Shown here piece by piece: positions 17,787 to 27,223 of a stretch of 64,000 bases of DNA. The stretch comes from Rikenellaceae bacterium (GTDB taxonomy: Bacteria > Bacteroidota > Bacteroidia > Bacteroidales > Rikenellaceae). Numbering within the stretch: position 1 is the first letter of the stretch; each line of letters begins with the position of its first letter. A model generated the notes under the pieces. That model saw only the letters and a program-made list of their open reading frames with translations, did not search any database and was not told the origin of the DNA. The stretch is taken from NCBI GenBank assembly GCA_015060165.1, contig SUZC01000010.1:19054-83053 (forward strand), in the 5' to 3' direction. The position numbers were made by a program, and so were the translations under genes.

Positions 17787-17827
17787 AAATCGTCTATTGT
17801 GGCTCTTTTGGCGTCCGCCTCATAATA
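17784..17827 (+). repeat. 5' fragment of the structured element (copy 6)
   Basis: AAAAATCGTCTATTGTGG followed by CTCTTTTGGCGTCCGCC matches the first 40 or so bases of the full elements, then homology stops at the maf-side terminator. It overlaps the stop codon of the FAH-family gene, as copy 2 does with lpxB. Confidence 0.75.
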
Positions 17828-17828
17828 A

Positions 17829-17864
17829 AATGGTGTTATCAGGAGCAAATCCGATAACACCATT
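17829..17864. terminator. Bidirectional hairpin between FAH-family gene and maf
   Basis: A perfect twelve-base stem, AATGGTGTTATC with GATAACACCATT. The T-rich flank is modest on the minus strand (ATTTTATT) and weak on the plus strand. It separates two convergent genes. Confidence 0.75.
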
Positions 17865-17889
17865 CCTTTATATAAATATATGTGTATGC

Positions 17890-18483
17890 TTACTCAATAA
17901 ACTTATCTAATTCGCACCAAACACGTTGAATAGGCAGCCCCATAACGTTGAAAAACGAACCTTCGATGCCCTCGATACCCACATAACCAATCCACTCCTG
18001 AATGCCGTAACTGCCTGCTTTGTCCATAGGCTTATAGGTATCGATGTAGTAGTAAATCTCCTCGTCGGTCAGGTTGCGGAATCGCACCTTCGAGTGTGCC
18101 GAGAAACTCTTTGTCTGCTTAGTACTGCGCAAGGTGACTCCTGTAATCACTTCGTGTTCGCATCCCGATAGCATTTTCAGCATAGCGAAAGCATCGTCGC
18201 GGTTTGCCGGCTTACCTAAAATCTCGTCTTTGGCCACCACAACCGTATCGGCTGTAAGCAGGATATCTTTTTCGCATAAGGCTGAGGGGTATGCCTCACT
18301 CTTCAAGCGTGAAATAAATTCGGCAACATCGGCAGCAGCAATATCGGCGGGGTAGAACTCCTCGCACTCAAAACGAGGCGCAAGTTCATACTTCAATCCA
18401 GCCTCCGAGAGTAGTTGACGACGGCGAGGTGACTGCGATGCTAGAATTAGCCTATATGATTTGAGTTTTTCGTGTAGTATCAT
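17890..18483 (-). CDS. maf: Maf-family nucleoside triphosphate pyrophosphatase
   Basis: House-cleaning NTP pyrophosphatase acting on dTTP/UTP and modified nucleotides. The 197-residue protein has LASQSPRRRQLL at its N-terminus, TADTVVV, GKP and the KAGSYGIQ motif of the YhdE-type branch. The frame extends upstream to 18558, but that part overlaps the antiporter gene; MILHEKLKSYRLILASQ at 18483 gives the normal family start, 11 bases after the antiporter stop. Last gene of the shape cluster. Confidence 0.95.
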   Translation of the reverse strand: MILHEKLKSYRLILASQSPRRRQLLSEAGLKYELAPRFECEEFYPADIAAADVAEFISRLKSEAYPSALCEKDILLTADTVVVAKDEILGKPANRDDAFAMLKMLSGCEHEVITGVTLRSTKQTKSFSAHSKVRFRNLTDEEIYYYIDTYKPMDKAGSYGIQEWIGYVGIEGIEGSFFNVMGLPIQRVWCELDKFIE

Positions 18484-18494
18484 TCTCTTATCTA

Positions 18495-19481
18495 TTATGC
18501 CGTCAGAAAAGCTATATAACAGGCTATTGCTACTACCGCACATAATGCTTTGACCCATCTGTTGCGGCAGAGCAGCATAAAGTATATGGCAAACGAGGCG
18601 GTTATTCCAAACACCGTGAGCCCCACAATCTTGCTATCATCGAAGTAGAATGTTGTGCCGCTTATGTAGAGCAGATCGGCTATGGCCAGAACAAAGTAGT
18701 TGAAGACGTTGCTACCAGTGATATTCCCAAATGCAATGTTGAAGTTTCGCATACGGAATAGCGAGATTGTCGATGTTACCTCGGGTAGCGATGTGGCCAC
18801 ACCTAAGAATATGGCTCCTGCCAAGCCCGATCCGAGGTTAAGTTCGGTGGCTATATCGTCGGTGATGTATGTGAGAATTACACTAGCTATGATAATACCC
18901 AAACTTGCCAGCACGAACCGTACGACAATAGTCTTTACCGAGAGCGTTACGGGAGGACAATCCTCATCCTCTTCCCCACAATCTGTGCCGTTGTCGGCTG
19001 CCAGATATTTTACTGAAAGTGCGTAAAGAACTACTACTATCAGCGAGGTTATGCTCATATAGAACCAGGGCGATGCCTCGTTGCCCAAGATGATATTTTG
19101 GTCAACTATGCCTTGCCAATTGAGAGCTACAGTGACATACATGGCGAGCAGAAGAATCATCACTTTCTTGTGGCTACAAGCCAGGTGTGCCGCTGAGAAA
19201 CCCTTGATGAAACATAGAATCACAACGGCCAACATCGCAAAATTGAATAAGTTGCTACCCAAAATATTGCCAATACACAGAGATGGGTTGTCGATAAGCA
19301 CCGTAGCTGATATGCTAGTAAAGAGTTCGGGCAAAGAGGTAATGGCCGAGAGTAATACTCCGCCCAAAAATGCACCCGAGAGCTTGGTCGTGCGGTCAAT
19401 CATATCGATATATCGCGAGGCGAGAATCGAGAACCATACGACGGCCGCTGCGGTGATTATGTAGCTTATGTATAACATCAT
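18495..19481 (-). CDS. Sodium/calcium exchanger-family (CaCA) antiporter
   Basis: A 328-residue inner-membrane protein with about ten helices. The two inverted alpha-repeats are visible: SAITSLPELFTSIS with GNILGSNLFN in the first half and ATSLPEVTSTIS with GNITGSNVFN in the second. An acidic loop (CGEEDEDCPP) separates the halves. This matches YrbG-like cation/Ca2+ exchangers. It is downstream of rodA by 40 bases and may be cotranscribed with the cell-shape genes. Confidence 0.92.
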   Translation of the reverse strand: MMLYISYIITAAAVVWFSILASRYIDMIDRTTKLSGAFLGGVLLSAITSLPELFTSISATVLIDNPSLCIGNILGSNLFNFAMLAVVILCFIKGFSAAHLACSHKKVMILLLAMYVTVALNWQGIVDQNIILGNEASPWFYMSITSLIVVVLYALSVKYLAADNGTDCGEEDEDCPPVTLSVKTIVVRFVLASLGIIIASVILTYITDDIATELNLGSGLAGAIFLGVATSLPEVTSTISLFRMRNFNIAFGNITGSNVFNYFVLAIADLLYISGTTFYFDDSKIVGLTVFGITASFAIYFMLLCRNRWVKALCAVVAIACYIAFLTA

Positions 19482-19521
19482 TTAGTTGGGTTATTGATAA
19501 TGTTGTTTTCAGAATAGTTCG

Positions 19522-20961
19522 TTAAATATTCGATACGAGTCCCTTGCGGGGTGTAGCATCCAGACGTATGGCGATAAATACCAAGATGGTGAAAGCCACA
19601 AGTGATGAGCCTCCGTAACTTAGGAACGGAAGTGGAATACCCATCACAGGCATTAAGCCTATGGTCATGCCGACATTAACCAATACGTGGAACAATAGGA
19701 TTGCAGCCACGCAGTAGCTATATATTCGGCTGAAGGGCTCTTGTTGTCGCTCGCCCATATGCATAAGTCGCAGAATGAGCGTACAGAGTAGCGTCAGTAC
19801 AATCATTGCACCTATAAATCCCCACTCTTCACCTACGGTACAGAAGATAAAATCGGTGTGTTTCTCGGGTACGAAGTTGTATTTGATCTGCGTACCCTCC
19901 ATAAATCCTTTACCGAATAGTCCACCCGAACCGATTGCAATCTTCGATTGGTTAACATTGTAGTCAGCGCCGCTGGGGTCGCTCACAATACCCAGGAAAC
20001 TGAGGATTCGCTCGCGCTGATGAGGCTTTAGAATCGATTCGAAAATCATATCGGCTGTCGGCACAAACAACATTGAGCCAACGAAGAGTGAGAGTGTCAG
20101 GAATATAGCGGCGATGTTTTTGCGGATGGCATATATCGCAGCTGCGACAACTCCTAAGATGGTCGATATAACAAGGCACAAGTAGCCACTAAGAGCTCCA
20201 TGCCAAAAGAGTAGCGAAGCCCCATAGAGCAGTAATGCGGTGAAACAGAGTGCGGTTACGAATATCAGGTGCATCTTCCACTCGCCGATCATCATTGCAT
20301 CTGAAAGCGTAAAGATGAGTAACAGCAGCAAAAGTAGCAGCAGTGGGGTGAATAGGAATGAACAGATGAACAGCGTGGCAACCATAATCATCGGTATACA
20401 TATCCACTTATTCAATCCTTCGCGGTAGAGGACGAAAATGAACGAACAGAGCACCACTCCCGAGCCGGTATCGTTTTGCAAAACAATGATTGCCAATGGT
20501 AGTAGAATGATAAATCCGACGTGGAATAGGTGGCTGGGCTTTTTGATGGAGAACGAGTAGTTACTCATCAATCGCGCTACGGCCAGCGCCGTTGCAATCT
20601 TTGCAAACTCTACAGGCTGTATTCTCACCGCTCCAAACTCAAACCACGCCTTTGCTCCGTTGACCTCCTTACCGAATAGCAAAACGGCTATAAGCAGGAG
20701 TATACCAGCTCCGTAGGCGTAGTATGCGTACATATGGTAGAAACGCGAGTCGAGCAGCAGAATAAACAATCCTATGCAGAACGCAGCACCCGTCCAGACA
20801 ATCTGCTTGATGTAGTTCTGCCCGAAGGCAAAGACTTCCAACTCGTCGTTATACGATGCAGAGATGATATTGATAAATCCCGCCAGCACGAGCAGGAAAT
20901 AGCAACCGATTGCAACGCGGTCGACTCCTTCGAAAAGCGATATTTTATTTCTACTCGGCAT
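19522..20961 (-). CDS. rodA: Rod-shape SEDS glycosyltransferase RodA
   Basis: Peptidoglycan polymerase of the SEDS family that partners PBP2 during side-wall elongation. The 479-residue polytopic protein has the WFEFGAVRIQPVEFAKI segment, NDTGSG, and the C-terminal GIPLPFLSYGGSSLV signature. One transmembrane helix contains nine consecutive leucines encoded near 20320-20345. The protein is longer than E. coli RodA (370), with extra helices in the middle. Its start overlaps the end of mrdA by 11 bases, consistent with translational coupling. Confidence 0.95.
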   Translation of the reverse strand: MPSRNKISLFEGVDRVAIGCYFLLVLAGFINIISASYNDELEVFAFGQNYIKQIVWTGAAFCIGLFILLLDSRFYHMYAYYAYGAGILLLIAVLLFGKEVNGAKAWFEFGAVRIQPVEFAKIATALAVARLMSNYSFSIKKPSHLFHVGFIILLPLAIIVLQNDTGSGVVLCSFIFVLYREGLNKWICIPMIMVATLFICSFLFTPLLLLLLLLLIFTLSDAMMIGEWKMHLIFVTALCFTALLLYGASLLFWHGALSGYLCLVISTILGVVAAAIYAIRKNIAAIFLTLSLFVGSMLFVPTADMIFESILKPHQRERILSFLGIVSDPSGADYNVNQSKIAIGSGGLFGKGFMEGTQIKYNFVPEKHTDFIFCTVGEEWGFIGAMIVLTLLCTLILRLMHMGERQQEPFSRIYSYCVAAILLFHVLVNVGMTIGLMPVMGIPLPFLSYGGSSLVAFTILVFIAIRLDATPRKGLVSNI

Positions 20962-22786
20962 AGTGTCGTGGGTTATAAGGTATATTTTTTACGTAGTCCA
21001 CCAATTCGGGACGTTTGATTGTGTCGGTCAGGTACATCTCCTCGATAAGGCTGGCTATTGGCAGGGCGATGGTGGCTCCAAATCCTCCGAACTCTACATA
21101 TACCGAGATTGCAATCTTTGGATTATCCTTCGGCGCAAACGAAAGGAAGGTCGAGTGGTCACGGCCGTGGGGATTCTGAGCCGTACCGGTCTTTCCGCAG
21201 ACATCCTGTCCGGGAATCATTGCTCGCCACGATGTACCGCCTCCCGGGATATTCACTCCTCGCCACATACCCTCGGCAATAGGCTCGAAATGCTTGGGGT
21301 CGACCTTGGTGTACTGTTTCTGGTAGAAACGGCTATCCAATGAGTCGCGGCCCTCGATGGCCTTTACAATGTGAGGGATGTAGTAGTAACCTCGATTGGC
21401 AACCGTAGCTGCCAAATTGGCCATCTGCAACGGCGTACAACCCAGCTCTCCTTGACCAATCGAGAGCGAAAGGACCGTAAGACCATTCCATGAGCCATTG
21501 TAGTTGCGGTCGTAGAGTTTACGCGTTGGGACATATCCTGAACCCTCGTCGATAAAGTCAGAGTCGAGTTTGCGACCATATCCGAAACTGCGTACATATT
21601 CGGCCCATACGTCCAATCCCTCCTTCACGCTGCCATATTTGCGGTTCTCGATAATATCGCGGAACACATAGCAGAAGTAGGCGTTGCACGAGTGTGCCAC
21701 AGCATTGCGCAAATCGAGTGGGGAGTAGTGGGCATGGCACTTCTGGCTGATACGGCCCACGTGGTAACCTCCGTGGCAAGGGTATGCTCTATCAGGTGTT
21801 AGTACACCTTCCTGCAATCCGATGAGTCCCTGCACGAGCTTGAATGTTGACCCCGGAGGGTATTTGGCCGATACAGCACGGTTGAAGAGCGGCTTGCGCT
21901 TGTTGCCGAGCATCTTCATATAGTTGTTGCCTCGGTTGCGTCCCACCAATTCGTCGGGGTCATAGCTCGGTGATGATGCCATAACCAGGATTTCGCCCGT
22001 CTTGGGCTCGATGGCAACCACAGCACCTACTTTGCCTGCCATAAGCTCCTCGGCAAAGGCTTGCAGGCGTGCATCGATGGTGCAGGTGAGTCGTTTGCCG
22101 GGGATAGGCAACGAGTCGAACGCTCCGTCCATATAAGAGTTTTTGATGGCTCCGTGTGCATCTCTCTCCAAAATCTTCACTCCATCTTTTCCTCGTAGCT
22201 CGCTCTCGTAGGCACGTTCCACGCCACTCTTGCCGATGTAGTCGCCCATACGATATTCGTCGGGATTGCGGTTAATGTCATTTTTACTCACCTCGCCCAC
22301 ATATCCCAGCAGATTGCCTCCAATCTTACGCGGATATTCTCGCATTGTACGATATACGGTATGAAATCCCGGGAAATTATACTCATCGAGCAATACTTTT
22401 ACCTCCTTGGGAACATAGTTGGCCACAAGTGTTGCTTTGCGTGGTGCCGAACGGGCATCACGCAGTACTCGCATAAGCTTCTCCTTGCTGATGCCGACCA
22501 AGTTGCACAGACCCAAAGTATCGAATCCCTGCTTGCCGATGTGGCGATAGGTGACCATCAAATCGTAGCACTCCTTACTATGTACCAAAAACTCGCCATT
22601 GCGGTCGACAATTTCGCCTCGCGGAGCATACTGCACCTCGTAACGCAGAACGTTACCCTCGGCAAGGCTCTTGTAGCGGCGGTCGATGAGTTGCAGGTAA
22701 CCCACGCGGCAGGCTATAAGGCCAAATATGCCCAGCACAATAATGCGAAGTATTGTGCGACGGATATATGCATCGTTTGCCCCCAT
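20951..22786 (-). CDS. mrdA: Penicillin-binding protein 2 (transpeptidase)
   Basis: Class B PBP cross-linking side-wall peptidoglycan with RodA. The 611-residue protein has one N-terminal membrane anchor (about 9-26), the pedestal domain (APRGEIVDRNG at about 54), and the penicillin-binding motifs PPGSTFK (SXXK), HSCNAY (SXN) and CGKTGTAQN (KTG). It starts two bases after mreD and overlaps rodA, as in the classic mre-mrd arrangement. Confidence 0.96.
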   Translation of the reverse strand: MGANDAYIRRTILRIIVLGIFGLIACRVGYLQLIDRRYKSLAEGNVLRYEVQYAPRGEIVDRNGEFLVHSKECYDLMVTYRHIGKQGFDTLGLCNLVGISKEKLMRVLRDARSAPRKATLVANYVPKEVKVLLDEYNFPGFHTVYRTMREYPRKIGGNLLGYVGEVSKNDINRNPDEYRMGDYIGKSGVERAYESELRGKDGVKILERDAHGAIKNSYMDGAFDSLPIPGKRLTCTIDARLQAFAEELMAGKVGAVVAIEPKTGEILVMASSPSYDPDELVGRNRGNNYMKMLGNKRKPLFNRAVSAKYPPGSTFKLVQGLIGLQEGVLTPDRAYPCHGGYHVGRISQKCHAHYSPLDLRNAVAHSCNAYFCYVFRDIIENRKYGSVKEGLDVWAEYVRSFGYGRKLDSDFIDEGSGYVPTRKLYDRNYNGSWNGLTVLSLSIGQGELGCTPLQMANLAATVANRGYYYIPHIVKAIEGRDSLDSRFYQKQYTKVDPKHFEPIAEGMWRGVNIPGGGTSWRAMIPGQDVCGKTGTAQNPHGRDHSTFLSFAPKDNPKIAISVYVEFGGFGATIALPIASLIEEMYLTDTIKRPELVDYVKNIPYNPRHYAE

Positions 22787-22788
22787 TG

Positions 22789-23304
22789 TTACTTGTTGAA
22801 GATTTTTTCGATGAATAACTTAACGAAAAACCACACGAAAACGCCTGCTCCAGCTCCGCTTAGGATTACGCGTAGCATAGTGTGGAAGATATGATGCAGC
22901 GACAAGGCTTCGAGTAGGAAGTAGAGCGAACTGTGCAACAAAATAACAAGCGCAATGAACCAAGCCAAATTCTTCTCCGTTAGTCGATAAAGTGATGGAA
23001 TGGTGTCATCGGTCGATGTGTTGTGGCCGCTTGTTATACCCAGCAATGTGCTACGCATAAAGCCTGTGGCTGTGGTGGCGATTACGTTCAGACCGCTCAT
23101 CCCCGTCATTGAATCCATGATAAGACCGAGCAGAGCCGACAGCAGCAATACCCACACAGGCTTGGTGTCGAGTGGTAGTATAATTAGAAATGCGATATAG
23201 ATGAGTGGGTGGAAATATATGCCGAGTGAGATGTTGTCGATAAGAAAAATCTGTACCAACACCAACCCGATAAATACACCCGCGTATGTTAAATATCTAT
23301 GCAT
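22789..23304 (-). CDS. mreD: Rod-shape-determining protein MreD
   Basis: A 171-residue inner-membrane protein with about five hydrophobic helices, assigned as MreD from its size, topology and position between mreC and mrdA. The GLIMDSMTGMSGLNVIATT segment resembles the conserved GLLxDxxxGxxLG region of the family. It links MreC to the elongation complex. Sequence conservation is low, as usual for MreD. Confidence 0.85.
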   Translation of the reverse strand: MHRYLTYAGVFIGLVLVQIFLIDNISLGIYFHPLIYIAFLIILPLDTKPVWVLLLSALLGLIMDSMTGMSGLNVIATTATGFMRSTLLGITSGHNTSTDDTIPSLYRLTEKNLAWFIALVILLHSSLYFLLEALSLHHIFHTMLRVILSGAGAGVFVWFFVKLFIEKIFNK

Positions 23305-23323
23305 AAATCTTCTTAATCAAAAC

Positions 23324-24238
23324 TTAATTCTCGGTCCCCTCACCGATACTCATTGAACGTAGGTAGCTGCCGTTCTTGACCGACTCTTCGAGGTCGGTGA
23401 CCTCTTTGAAATCGGCATTCTCGATAAGAATTACGTTGCTTAGGCGCGAAAGGTCGCTGGCGAGTCGTATGACGACATTGTAAGCTGTTTGGCTCTCGTT
23501 GAGAGTATAGCTGTCGATGTAGCCAATCTTGATTTTTACATCCGACGGGAAGTAGTGTGATACTCCCGAACCGATAACCTCGTCTCCTACCTCGATGTTG
23601 GCATTCTTCGAGAGCTCATCCATCTCGACCTTATAAGGACTATGGCCGTTCCAGCGGATCGAGCCGATATGGTCGTCGCCTACAATCTTACCACTTGTGC
23701 GGTAATCGGCATTGAGCAACGGAATGACTACCGAATATCGTTCCGAGCAGGCTGCTACATATCCGACCATCATACCATCGGGCGTAATTACTCCCATGTG
23801 AGGCACCACGCCGTGCATCAAGCCTCGGTTGAGGGTGATATAGTTGCGCAGGCGGTTTGTCGAGTTGGCAATCACGCGTGCATTCATATATCGGTATTTG
23901 GTCAGGTTCTGTGCTGTGAGCGAATCGAGCTCCGAGAATATGAGTGAATCGGCGCCTGAGACGGCCAACTCTTCGTTGCGCTCACGATAGTAGGTGAGTT
24001 GGTTTTCGAGCCAAGCCACACGCTCCGACAGGTTCTGATTCTCGCGACGCAGTGAGAAGAAGTGAATCACACCATACACCGAGCTATGCAGAGCCCCTGT
24101 GACACTATGTGCGTGCGAGAGAATCTTCGCCTCGGTGTATTGTGTCGAGTGGGAATAGTAATAGAGTGCAACCGTTTCGATTACAATGAACAGTAGCACA
24201 ACATATATTCGGCGTATAAACTCTATAAGTCTGTACAT
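23324..24238 (-). CDS. mreC: Rod-shape-determining protein MreC
   Basis: A 304-residue bitopic protein with one N-terminal membrane helix (about 12-30), a coiled-coil segment (RRENQNLSERVAWLENQLTY) and a beta-rich periplasmic domain with GVVPHMGVITPDGMMVGYV and VGDEVIGSGVSHYFP, as in MreC. It organises PBP2 and RodA outside the membrane. A 323-base gap with structured repeats separates it from mreB. Confidence 0.93.
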   Translation of the reverse strand: MYRLIEFIRRIYVVLLFIVIETVALYYYSHSTQYTEAKILSHAHSVTGALHSSVYGVIHFFSLRRENQNLSERVAWLENQLTYYRERNEELAVSGADSLIFSELDSLTAQNLTKYRYMNARVIANSTNRLRNYITLNRGLMHGVVPHMGVITPDGMMVGYVAACSERYSVVIPLLNADYRTSGKIVGDDHIGSIRWNGHSPYKVEMDELSKNANIEVGDEVIGSGVSHYFPSDVKIKIGYIDSYTLNESQTAYNVVIRLASDLSRLSNVILIENADFKEVTDLEESVKNGSYLRSMSIGEGTEN

Positions 24239-24250
24239 AAAACACTCGGC

Positions 24251-24375
24251 AAAAAATTCTCTAACAAGGCTCTTTCGGCATCTGCCTTGTCCTCGAAATC
24301 CTCATTTACGTTTAGTAAACTGCGGTTTCTCGAACTTCGAGCATCTTCAAAATAGCTCTTGTTATATAATTTTTG
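24251..24375 (+). repeat. Structured palindromic element, copy 3
   Basis: Full-length copy in the mreB-mreC gap, oriented opposite to the genes. The outer arms (AAAATTCTCTAACAAG and CTTGTTATATAATTTT) pair, with AACAAG/CTTGTT as in copy 2. The central hairpin is TTTAC/GTAAA at 24305-24319, flanked by CGAAATCC and GGTTTCTCG. Being nearly symmetrical, it would also fold in the mre transcript. Confidence 0.85.
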
Positions 24376-24406
24376 AAGATGAATGGTAATAACCAAAGTT
24401 CAATAT

Positions 24407-24460
24407 AAAATTATCTAACAAGGCTCTTTCGGCATCTGCCTTGTCCTCAAAATCTCATTT
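24407..24460 (+). repeat. 5' half of the structured element (copy 4)
   Basis: AAAATTATCTAACAAGGCTC followed by the TTTCGGCATCTGCC and TTGTCCTC segments duplicates the first half of copy 3, then diverges after CTCATTT. Together with copy 3 it fills most of the mreB-mreC gap; the remaining bases hold only the palindrome at 24516. Confidence 0.8.
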
Positions 24461-24515
24461 GTTGCGAACAAAGGAGCGTGGGCAAAAAGTAAACGTTATG
24501 AGGCCTATTCTATTG

Positions 24516-24544
24516 TTTAGGGAGCGGAATTTCCGCTCCCTAAA
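24516..24544. terminator. Palindrome after mreB
   Basis: A 29-base near-perfect palindrome (TTTAGGGAGCGGAA and TTCCGCTCCCTAAA) 18 bases past the mreB stop. There is no U-tract on the minus strand, so it is either a weak terminator or an mRNA 3'-end stabiliser. If it terminates, mreC would need its own promoter, which I do not see. Confidence 0.6.
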
Positions 24545-24561
24545 CTAATTTATGATTCTGA

Positions 24562-25587
24562 TTAGATTCCACGCATCAGGAACGAGAACTTGTCGCGGTT
24601 CTTCATTGCGATACCTGTTCCGCGTGCAATAGCGCGCAACGGGTCCTCTGCAATGTGAACAGGCAAGCCGCACTTGTTTGAGAGGCGCTTGTCAAGACCC
24701 TTAATCAAGGCTCCACCACCTGCCAAGTAGATACCGTTCTTTACGATATCGGCATAAAGCTCGGGTGGCATAGCCTCCAAAACCTTCATCAAGGCTGCGT
24801 CCAACTTAACAAGCGACTTCTCCAATGCGTAAGCGATCTCGTTGTATGAGAGAGTAACAGTCTGGGGAAGTGCTGTAAGCATATTAGGACCTGTGATTAC
24901 ATAATCATCGGGCTCATCGTCCAACTCAGAAACAGCTGCACCGATTGCACACTTGATATCTTCGGCGGTACGCTCTCCGATGCGGATGTTGTGCTGCTGG
25001 CGTACATAGTTCTGAATATCGGCTGTAAATACATCACCTGCAACATTGATTGACTCCGAGCATACGATACCGCCCAACGAGATACAAGCGATCTCCGAAG
25101 TACCGCCACCGATGTCGATAACCATATTACCCTCTGGGGCCTCCACATCAAGTCCTGCACCCAAAGCTGCTGCCATGGGCTCGAAAATCATATAGATATC
25201 GCGACCACCTGCGTGCTCGGCCGAGTCACGCACAGCACGAATCTCGACGTTTGTTGAACCCGATGGAATACAGATAACCATACAGAGTGATGGTGCGAAC
25301 ATGCTGCTTGTTGTGCGGACCTTCTTAATCAAGCCGCGAAGCATCAATTCAGTGGCGCTGAAGTCGGCAATAACGCCATCCTTCAACGGACGGATAGTCT
25401 TAATATTGGGGTTGGTACGCTCGTGCATTTGGCGAGCCTGCTGGCCAATGGCCATAACTTTGCCGGTGTGAACATCGAGAGCCACGATTGAAGGCTCGTC
25501 GACCACAACCTTGCCATTGTAGATAATCAGAGTATTGGCAGTACCGAGGTCGATAGCCAACTCTTGTGTTAACGAAAAAAAGCCCAT
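24562..25587 (-). CDS. mreB: Actin-like shape protein MreB
   Basis: Bacterial actin that directs the elongation machinery beneath the inner membrane. The 341-residue protein has phosphate-1 DLGTANTLIIY at 14-24, phosphate-2 DIGGGTSEIA near 160, and the AGGGALIKGLD adenosine-loop motif near 290. The N-terminal MGFFSLTQELAID is normal. Its promoter lies about 100 bases upstream, and the gene is divergent from pgi. Confidence 0.98.
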   Translation of the reverse strand: MGFFSLTQELAIDLGTANTLIIYNGKVVVDEPSIVALDVHTGKVMAIGQQARQMHERTNPNIKTIRPLKDGVIADFSATELMLRGLIKKVRTTSSMFAPSLCMVICIPSGSTNVEIRAVRDSAEHAGGRDIYMIFEPMAAALGAGLDVEAPEGNMVIDIGGGTSEIACISLGGIVCSESINVAGDVFTADIQNYVRQQHNIRIGERTAEDIKCAIGAAVSELDDEPDDYVITGPNMLTALPQTVTLSYNEIAYALEKSLVKLDAALMKVLEAMPPELYADIVKNGIYLAGGGALIKGLDKRLSNKCGLPVHIAEDPLRAIARGTGIAMKNRDKFSFLMRGI

Positions 25588-25688
25588 ATATTTGTATTAA
25601 TTTATAAATCAAACAATTAACCCTCGCAAACATTCCGTTTTTGAGGCGTTGCGAGGTCGCGGATGACAGTTTAATCTATCCGACTGCA

Positions 25689-25696
25689 CAAAGGTA
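25689..25696 (-). promoter_or_regulatory. -7 box for mreB
   Basis: TACCTTTG on the minus strand, giving a leader of about 95 bases before mreB; no good -33 box at the right spacing. The 301-base gap 25588-25888 otherwise holds only the divergent pgi box and leaders; no gene is seen in it. Confidence 0.55.
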
Positions 25697-25742
25697 GTGA
25701 AAAGATGGGTAACTTTTCCAACTTTTTTGCGGAAAATTTTAC

Positions 25743-25750
25743 TAATTTTG
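25743..25750 (+). promoter_or_regulatory. -7 box for pgi
   Basis: TAATTTTG on the plus strand; a TTTG at 25726-25729 is too close to be a normal -33 box. It would give a leader of about 135 bases. Confidence 0.4.
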
Positions 25751-25888
25751 CAGAGTTGATTGTGAGTTGGGCAAATTTGGCCAGCAAGTGAAAAATTTAA
25801 CCACTCGCCGAGCACGAGTTTTGTGAGTATAGGCGAAGGTAAGAAATTGACAAAACAGAAAATAATTATAATTTAAAACTGAAAAACA

Positions 25889-27220
25889 ATGAGTTTGATG
25901 AAATTGGACATTGCAAAGTCGGGCGTGGTTATCACCGAGGCTATGAAAGTCGAGGCTGCCAAGGCTAACGCTTTGCTTCACTCTGGTGAGGGTGCTGGAA
26001 ACGATTTTTTGGGTTGGGTGAATCTCCCATCTTCTATTGATGCCGAGCAGATCGCTGCTATCGAGGCACAGGCTGCTGCCCTGCGTGCTAAGGCCGAGGT
26101 TGTAATCTGTATCGGTATCGGTGGCTCGTACTTGGGTGCAAAGGCAGTAATCGAGGCTATGAACAACTCTTTTGAGTATTTGAAACGTCAGCACGAGAAC
26201 CCCACAGTAGTATTTGCTGGTCAGAATATTTCGGAGGATTATACCTACGAGCTTTTGGACGCAGTGAAGGATTATTCGATTGCCGCAATCGTAATCTCTA
26301 AGTCGGGTACTACAACCGAGCCAGCTATCGCATTCCGTATCATCAAGGCCGAGATCGAGAAGCGTTATGGCAAGCAGGGTGCTGCGGAGCGTATCGTGGC
26401 TGTTACAGATGCTGCACGCGGCGCGTTGAAGACACTCTCTACAAACGAGGGTTATCCTACTTTCGTAATTCCCGACGATGTGGGTGGTCGTTTCTCAGTT
26501 CTCACTCCCGTAGGATTGTTGCCATTGGCTGTGGCTGGTGTTGATATCAAGGCGTTGGTAGCTGGTGCGCAGGCTATGGAGCGTGCAACAGGTGTCGATG
26601 TAGCCGTTGAGGATAACTTGGCTGCTCAGTATGCTATCGTGCGTAACGAACTCTACAAAGCAGGCAAGAAGACTGAGATTTTGGGTTCATATGAGCCTAA
26701 GTTGCAGTATGTTGCCGAGTGGTGGAAGCAGCTTTATGGCGAGAGCGAGGGTAAAGAGGGTAAGGGTATCTTCCCTGCAAGTGTTACACTCACTGCCGAC
26801 CTTCACTCTATGGGTCAGTATATTCAGGAGGGTGAGCGTACTCTGTTTGAGACAATCATATCGGTTGAGAATGCAAAGCACACTGTAAAGGTTGAGACCG
26901 ATGGCGAGAACCTCGACGGTTTGAATTTCTTGGCCGGCAAGCGTATCTCGGAGATTAACAAGATGGCTGAGTTGGGTGTTCGTCTGGCTCACATCGACGG
27001 TGGTGTTCCTCAGCTCTGCATCGAGATTCCTGCAATCGACGAGACATCTATCGGTGCGCTTATCTACTTCTTTGAGAAGGCGTGCGGTATTAGCGGTTAT
27101 ATCTTGGGTGTTAATCCTTTCAACCAGCCCGGTGTAGAGGCTTACAAGAAGAATATGTTTGCGCTTCTTGACAAGCCAGGGTATGAGGAGGAGTCGAAGG
27201 CCATTAAAGCCCGCTTGTAG
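25889..27220 (+). CDS. pgi: Glucose-6-phosphate isomerase
   Basis: Interconverts glucose-6-phosphate and fructose-6-phosphate. The 443-residue protein is of the short bacterial PGI type: sugar-phosphate loop [45 protein letters not shown] (PGI signature 1), and the C-terminal helix ending in the [13 protein letters not shown] signature 2. It has its own promoter region and is followed four bases after its stop by structured element copy 5. Confidence 0.97.
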   Translation: MSLMKLDIAKSGVVITEAMKVEAAKANALLHSGEGAGNDFLGWVNLPSSIDAEQIAAIEAQAAALRAKAEVVICIGIGGSYLGAKAVIEAMNNSFEYLKRQHENPTVVFAGQNISEDYTYELLDAVKDYSIAAIVISKSGTTTEPAIAFRIIKAEIEKRYGKQGAAERIVAVTDAARGALKTLSTNEGYPTFVIPDDVGGRFSVLTPVGLLPLAVAGVDIKALVAGAQAMERATGVDVAVEDNLAAQYAIVRNELYKAGKKTEILGSYEPKLQYVAEWWKQLYGESEGKEGKGIFPASVTLTADLHSMGQYIQEGERTLFETIISVENAKHTVKVETDGENLDGLNFLAGKRISEINKMAELGVRLAHIDGGVPQLCIEIPAIDETSIGALIYFFEKACGISGYILGVNPFNQPGVEAYKKNMFALLDKPGYEEESKAIKARL

Positions 27221-27223
27221 TTT

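Noticed and set aside
22361..22894. 177-residue plus-strand ORF within mrdA
   Set aside because: It is a shadow of PBP2 and MreD with no start context or domain.
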